DNA from: Gossypium raimondii
Taxonomy: Eukaryota; Streptophyta; Magnoliopsida; Malvales; Malvaceae
Length of the DNA: 64,000 nucleotides
NCBI RefSeq assembly: GCF_025698545.1
Contig: NC_068570.1
Span: forward strand, 9,858,001 to 9,922,000
Direction: 5' to 3'
Shown here: in pieces, positions 58,593 through 64,000 of the stretch
Numbering within the stretch: position 1 is the stretch's first letter
Layout of the letters: every line of letters begins with the position of its first letter
Translations under genes and position numbers: made by a program
The notes under the pieces: model-generated
Databases searched by the model: none
Seen by the model: the letters and a program-made list of their open reading frames with translations, nothing else
Told to the model about the DNA's origin: nothing

Positions 58593-58975
58593 CCATGGCT
58601 AATGTAACTAGAAGAAGAACCACTAGGGGGGTCCTCCATCAGCTGTAGTTGATTCATTCCCTTGGAATATCGATATAGAAATTGTTTGATAGCTTTAAAG
58701 GTTGAGTGTTTGAAATGAAATCCTTGGGGATTTGTTTAGAGGCTAGAGTGTGCAGTAAGGTTTCTCAGAAGGATGATAATTGATTGTGTTTTTGTTCATT
58801 TGCCTCTAAACCCAATTTCCCGTGGGATATTAATTCATTACAGCTTAAACCCAAACCAATTCTTGCCCAAAGGGTGGGCTATTCTACGAGCTTACTTTAT
58901 TAGATGTAGGGAGATGAAATGGAATCCCTCGATTAGGAAAGTTAGTAGGTTTGAAGGATCACGAATGTATTGATA
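58593..58975 (+). pseudogene. Relic of a gypsy-type transposase-domain protein
   Basis: A short start (ATG at 58593, MANVTRRRTTRG) stops after 17 codons. In the frame 58773-58973 the text VFVHLPLNPISRGILIHYSL and NQFLPKGWAILRAYFIRC resembles the plant 'putative gypsy-type transposase' domain. That domain has the order of a hydrophobic VPLHPF-like strand, a tyrosine before a Pro/Gln helix, then a PNSWRILRGFF-like helix. The assignment is by pattern memory only. The product has no known function; it is common in Tat-like and LARD-type elements. Both ends are missing and no LTR could be tied to it. Confidence 0.35.
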
Positions 58976-59892
58976 GTTATGATTTTGTGCCCTGATTTCG
59001 TGATTATGTTTGTAATTTTAAAAATAGATTGATTAAATAAAGTTTCATAGTTACATTATTATCGTTTTGTATAATTATCATCAATGATTTTTTTTTCATG
59101 AAAAGAAAAACGAATAAGAAAATATTAATTTCATTAATTACTTAAGGTTTAACTAATTTTAAGTTACATCATAAGAATATATTATGATGTGGGAAGATAA
59201 CTTATATTAGTTGTTTACTTTTTTTTAAAAAGTATATTAGTAGTTAATTTAAATTGTCTATCGTTTGAGGAATCAAAATGAGTAATTGATTCATTAGATT
59301 ACTATGTGGTCTATTAAATCTTGAAGAGATATATATTTTAGGTATCAAAGCAGTTAACTCATAGAAAGTAAAAACATAGGTGTGGTTGTCTGGATTAATA
59401 GTACATTAGACAAAACCTAAGTAGAATTTATCTTGGATCCATTTATGAATTTATTTACTTGTAACATTCATTATGTGACTTACCTCAATCCTAAGTGACT
59501 GACCATATGTACCTAACTCATATGTTTTGACATATTGAAAGTTTGTGTTCCTTTAGTATTAGAGCCGGAAGTTGACATATTGGGTATATGACTTATGTAT
59601 TGTATGACTTCACTTACAATAGTGGAAATCATATCTCATTTAATGAGTAAACGGTATTCTCTTATTAACATTGCATGGATTATGAAAAAGGAACATGGTC
59701 ACGAGTTATTTATTAGGGGCGATTGCTTGTTATTACTATTTTTTAGTAACAATATTTTTTTCATCATGGAAAATGAAATGGCGACAATTAGATAAAATAG
59801 GATCATATTGGGCGAACAAATTTAAGCCAAAAGGATTAAGGATATTTAGGGTAATATACTAATGATAAGGTCACTGGTAGAGACATTCAGGG
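58976..59892. other. AT-rich intergenic DNA, nothing recognised
   Basis: No supported gene, LTR end or terminal repeat. The small frame at 59595-59795 has no recognisable motif. Confidence 0.5.
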
Positions 59893-60403
59893 GAGTTAGC
59901 AAGGGCCCAAACCCTCTTGAATTTTGTAAAATTTCCTTTAAGTCCCTTTGAGTTTTGAAATTTTTTATTTCAGTATTATAATTAGTGTTTAAAAAATTTT
60001 GTGTTCCCCAAAGGATTTCAAAGTTTTTTTTTGTTAATTTGATTTCTTTTATTGTATTTATATTTTTAATGATAAATTTAGTAACATTTTAGTTTAATTT
60101 GGTAAACTAATACAAAGTAGTATCTAAATAAAAATAAAGTTTAGTACTTGTACTATCTAAGTATAAATAGTATCTAAATATTAATTATGTAAAAATAAAC
60201 TTAAATAATTATAATCTCTAATACAAACAGAGCATTCAACTTATTTTGTTTTTCTTAAATTATGGTGATAAAGATTATCCCAAATTTAAAAATACCTTGT
60301 TGAAAATAGGCCTAAACCATGTGAATCGGGCCTACTTTGAACATGTATTTTTATAAATATCCCGAGCCCCCTTTATCAACAATTTTGGCTCCGGTCCTTG
60401 TCA
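59893..60403. mobile_element. Possible degraded DNA transposon
   Basis: The left end CAGGGGAGTTAGCAAGGGCCC and the reverse complement of the right end (GGACCGGAGCCAAAATTG, then GGGGGCTCGGG) share the GGAG.CAA..GGGCC pattern. This pattern is seen in plant MITEs with CAG.GGCGGAGCCA tips. The match is weak and the ends are not certain. Confidence 0.3.
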
Positions 60404-62037
60404 TTGGATAAAAACATAAATCTAAAATGCTTTCATAATAGTATATAATGGGGAGATCAGTCATGATACTTTTAAGGGATTTACTTCATAACTAAATAAT
60501 GTTGTAATTAATAGATGAAGAGTAGAAATTTAATTATAAATTATTTAAATTCTAATTATATATATCTGACTGATCCCTTTGTTAGCTCAATACAATTTTG
60601 TATGGATTGCAAATTAGAATCATTGTGAAAATGGATGAAAACAATGAATTAGAAATAGATTGTGTGGATTACTATATATAGTAAATGCATTTTTTTGAAA
60701 GGTACAAGAGATGACATAGATATTAATTTAATTTCTTTGAATTATTATTAATTGAATGTAATTAAATAGTTGAGTGCAAAATGAAAAATTAAATTAATTA
60801 GTCATTATAGTTTTCTTGAATAGAACAATTAATTTATTTACTTATATATTCTAATACAATAAAGTCGGCATGACTTTGATGTAATTAAAATTAAGTTGAG
60901 AAAATAATTTAATTTTAATTAATTAAATTAAATAATATTTTAGGAATAGAAAACTCATGGTGAATAATTATATGAACTTGCTTTTAATTTAATTTTAATC
61001 AATAAAAAAGTAATTAAATCTCACCAATTACATAATCTAAAGCATGAGCTAGTAATTTCTAACATTCTTTAACAATTTTCTATAAAAAATTCAAACTAAA
61101 ACTCACTTTCCTTAGGCAAGTTTGTGGACGAGAATGGAAAAGTGAAAGGAAATTTTGTTTCTTTCTTCCTTAAGCAATCGATGCAGAAGACGAGGCCCAT
61201 GGCTATATATATTACAATTAGCAATGTAATTAAGTTAATTCAAACATTAGTTTAATGACTGAATAAGCTTAACCCCTTTGTTAGTGGGAAATGATGATAC
61301 CATATAAAATTAATTATCATGAATTACAAATGGTTTAATTTCTATTATGAACTTTGCTTAATTGCCTTTTAAGGCACTAATAAATTTCAACATCAATTTC
61401 TTTTCACTTTAATCACTAATTAATTTAGTCACTGCACTATTTTTATTAACCGATTTAATTTAATAACACCTAATCATTCAACCCTTGTTGATCTGTACTT
61501 GACTTGTAAGTATTCTGTTTTAATTATTTATTAACTCAATTCAATTAATTCGGTTCGAAACCGAATTTTACAACACCGTTAAAAACCGGTTACATCTACC
61601 AGATTTTCAATACAATCCAATTGTTTTTCTATTGTATGAAGACTTAAATTTGTATAATTGTTTTTCTCTAGCTCTTCTATTCTAGTTTATTTATGAATGT
61701 ATTGGATTTCTGTAAAGGGTGGATGTTGAGATTCATCTTCCTCTCTATTTGTTTGCCATTTTGTATTACTTTTATTGTATTGATAGTTTTCATGTAATAA
61801 TCTTCAAACCATTACCATTCAAAGAATTTTAAAAGGACTTTATGAGTATTCATAAATTTGTAATCTTCTTGAAGAATTTCTTGTTTCTCATCATACATTC
61901 TCTATTTTTCTTGTGTACTATTTTTGGAATAAAAAATATTCTCTAAACCATATTCTTATTAATCTCAAAGGCTTTTATAGTATGAAAATCTCTAGATTTC
62001 CTTTCATTCTCACCTTATTAGTCATTGTTAGAATAGG
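60404..62037. other. AT-rich intergenic DNA, nothing recognised
   Basis: Very AT-rich with no convincing frame; the frame at 61913-62098 runs into the LTR boundary and is not a gene. The last five bases, ATAGG, are the left duplication of the next solo LTR. Confidence 0.55.
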
Positions 62038-63374
62038 TGATGCGGTCGTTGAAAGCACCAAAAATATCCTATCCCTAATAAATAATGAAAAAGAATAGTA
62101 AAAGGGAAGTAGGGTCAAATCCTCAGGGACTGGATTTGCACAATGTCTTGTTCCGTGAAATCCCAAGCAAAATCTTGCCCAAGAAAACCTGCGTTTCTGG
62201 AAAAAAAATAAGAAAATAACATAATTAAAGGTTTGGATCTGGAAATGAAAAATAAAATAAAAACAGAATTAAGAATATTGAATCAAAAATTCGAGAAATT
62301 AAAAATAAAGTTGAGAGAAAGGAAATTCTTATGGGAGGTTCTAGCCTCCAGTTGTCTCGTTCCGCCTTGGGTTCAATCCTCGGCTTTTAGATGATCCTTC
62401 CCAAACTGAATAAGCCAGTTATAGTGGAAGAGGACGCCTACGACCACCAGCTCCAAGGATTTAGACTTACTATTTAGTGGAACCTGACTCTAGCCAACAA
62501 TCGCTTCTATGGGATCGTCTTATGCTAGATCAACGCTTCTTAATGGCGAATCCCACGCCATTTTGTCTCTTGGGCTCGCCAACCTTTAACGTAGTAAGCT
62601 AACGAACCGACTATGCAACCTTCCCAAAACATACAAAGCGCCCGCCTTTGTATACGTTGAAAAGCTTACTTCTTAAGGGACATGGATGGAAGCGTCAGCC
62701 CGGTAGTGCAGAGAAATGATGAATACTCGACGAGGAGGCTAAGTACGAACTCTAAGCCTCAAGAACTCTTTTTGAGGAATATCGACAACTTTCGGCTAGA
62801 TGGGTTTAGTGGCTCATGGTTGTGGTGGGAAAGAAAATAAATAAATAAAAATGGAGATTTTATTGAAAGAAAATATGAGGAGAACAAAAGCCTAGACTTT
62901 TGGGGAAAGAGTGTTTACAGAAAAAGATGGATGCCTTTTGAGTCACTTCACCCCCTATTTATAGTGCTAGGGGAGATAGTCTAAATCCTACTTAAACTCC
63001 CAAAAGATAAATTCATTTAATTGAAGATAAATAAAGATAAATAAAATTAAATCCTAAAATTAAATAATCCTTAATAATTATCTTAATATTAATTATCTTA
63101 ATATAATTAAAATAGAGTCTGATAGAATAACATCTCTTATTTTTGCATTTCAACCCTTGTGTCCTCCATGATAGCACTTTTGGCACCAACTTTTCCTTAT
63201 GTCGCACATTGCCCATTTTATCTCTAAATTCACGCTTTTGACCCTTAATTTTATTTTTGCCTCAAATTTAGTCCCTGTGAGATAAAAGATCATAAATAGC
63301 TCAAATTAGCAGGATCATACTCAGGATAAATACATAATTAATACATAAAAATACGTTATTCTAGAGTGTTATCA
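62038..63374 (-). mobile_element. Solo LTR, 1337 bp, antisense (Athila-like?)
   Basis: It runs from TGATGCGGTCG to TAGAGTGTTATCA (TGAT...ATCA), with perfect ATAGG duplications at 62033-62037 and 63375-63379. On the minus strand a TATAAATA box (62956-62963) is followed by a leader. That leader ends in a GACTGGATTTGCAC-type block (read on plus at about 62128), so transcription would run right to left. No coding content. It resembles Athila-type LTRs in layout, but the family is not verified. Confidence 0.9.
62956..62963 (-). promoter_or_regulatory. TATA box of antisense solo LTR
   Basis: TATTTATA on plus reads TATAAATA on minus, followed in that direction by AGGGGGTGAAG. It lies about 415 bases into the LTR. 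Confidence 0.55.
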
Positions 63375-63379
63375 ATAGG

Positions 63380-64000
63380 TTAGCGACATATTGGGTTAAT
63401 TTGAGAGGCTCTTTCTTACCTATGATAAATAGGTTGGGTAGAATTTAAGTACTTATGTATCCCTTGTAAATTGACTTTAAATGTGGTTAGTATTAAAGAG
63501 ATAGAGACTTTGGCTATTCTAAAATTCGTTCTTTGTATACATGTATTCAATTCTTCTTTTATATTTAATTGTTGAAATGTTGCATTAAATTTCTTTTATC
63601 TCCGAAGTATTTCTTGGAGATGTTCTAGGAGACCAATTAAACTTGGATTCAACTATACCATCTCGGAGTTGAGTGATTTGGTTTAATGTAACGTTTCGAA
63701 TGGGAGTTGGTTCAACTAGATTTACGACTCTTTCTGTAATATTTCAAACTCGACCTAAAAGTCCAGTCAAATCTGGAACGTCATAGTGGTCGCCAAAGTG
63801 ACCGCTCGATCAATTGTTCAATAACTACAAATTAAAATGTAAATTTAAACATACATACTTATAAATATATATATTAAAAAATATATTAAAATCAATTAAC
63901 ACAACCCAATCAAATAATCAAATAATTAATTGGTATAAAAAACGACCAGCTAAACTTATGGATCAAAGTACATGCCAAGGCTAACTAAGTAAAAGCGTCT
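63380..64000. other. Non-coding flank, nothing recognised
   Basis: AT-rich with no supported feature. GTCGCCAAAGTGACCGCTC near 63791 contains a short imperfect palindrome. Confidence 0.5.

Noticed and set aside
61913..62098. 61-codon frame as a small gene
   Set aside because: It runs across the insertion point of the solo LTR at 62038, so it is not an original gene.
1..64000. tRNA, rRNA or other structured RNA genes
   Set aside because: I saw no tRNA-like or rRNA-like conserved blocks. The only tRNA-related sequence is the PBS at 32491.
1..64000. A novel defence or biosynthetic gene system
   Set aside because: All recognisable coding sequence belongs to retrotransposons; there is no clustered non-transposon gene set.

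Overview
The window is plant nuclear DNA dominated by retrotransposons, and I see no convincing intact host gene. It is AT-rich, codes only for transposon proteins, and carries plant-specific families: an Ogre/Tat-type Ty3-gypsy element with two RNase H domains, an L1-type LINE with a DUF4283/zinc-knuckle ORF1, and a Ty1-copia element. The ORF1 protein of the large gypsy element and the long LTRs with CACACG/CGTGTG arrays are as I remember them from cotton (Gossypium, Malvaceae). That species call is recollection, not a search result.

Layout. 1-7425: the end of one long gypsy-type LTR, then a copia-like LTR broken by two more long solo LTRs (1576-3752 and 4670-6889). 7426-13220: a decayed copia element (gag to RNase H, 3' LTR at 12868-13220) split by a 1.45-kb solo LTR (10484-11935, 5-bp duplication CATAC). 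13221-17003: AT-rich DNA with a MITE-like element and an LTR-like patch. 17004-28368: one old LINE, with two long solo LTRs nested inside it (18971-21500 and 21934-25112). 28369-30036: no gene seen. 30037-49609: a 19.6-kb Ogre/Tat element with both LTRs and a perfect CTGTT duplication, carrying an antisense solo LTR of a relative (35298-37801, duplication CATAT). 49777-56507: a foldback (long inverted repeat) element of about 1.1 kb, inflated to 6.7 kb by a MITE and two solo LTRs. 56508-64000: non-coding DNA with a second MITE copy, a small gypsy-type transposase-domain relic and an antisense solo LTR (62038-63374, duplication ATAGG).

How the parts work. The only near-functional coding unit is the Ogre/Tat element. 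LTR promoter, tRNA primer site, ORF1, gag, protease, a 272-base intron, reverse transcriptase-RNase H-second RNase H, integrase, a 50/100-bp tandem repeat, polypurine tract and 3' LTR all lie in order. The protease reading frame joins the RT frame exactly when 41331-41602 is removed, as expected for the spliced intron known in Ogre elements. The copy is dead: ORF1 and gag are frameshifted and a stop splits integrase.

The window reads as layered insertions followed by LTR-LTR recombination. At least seven solo LTRs with recognisable ends stand against one complete element. I did not find a new defence or signalling system. The most notable signals are the intron, paired leader hairpins with a compensatory change, the 3' tandem array, family-specific repeats inside the LTRs, and the foldback nest.
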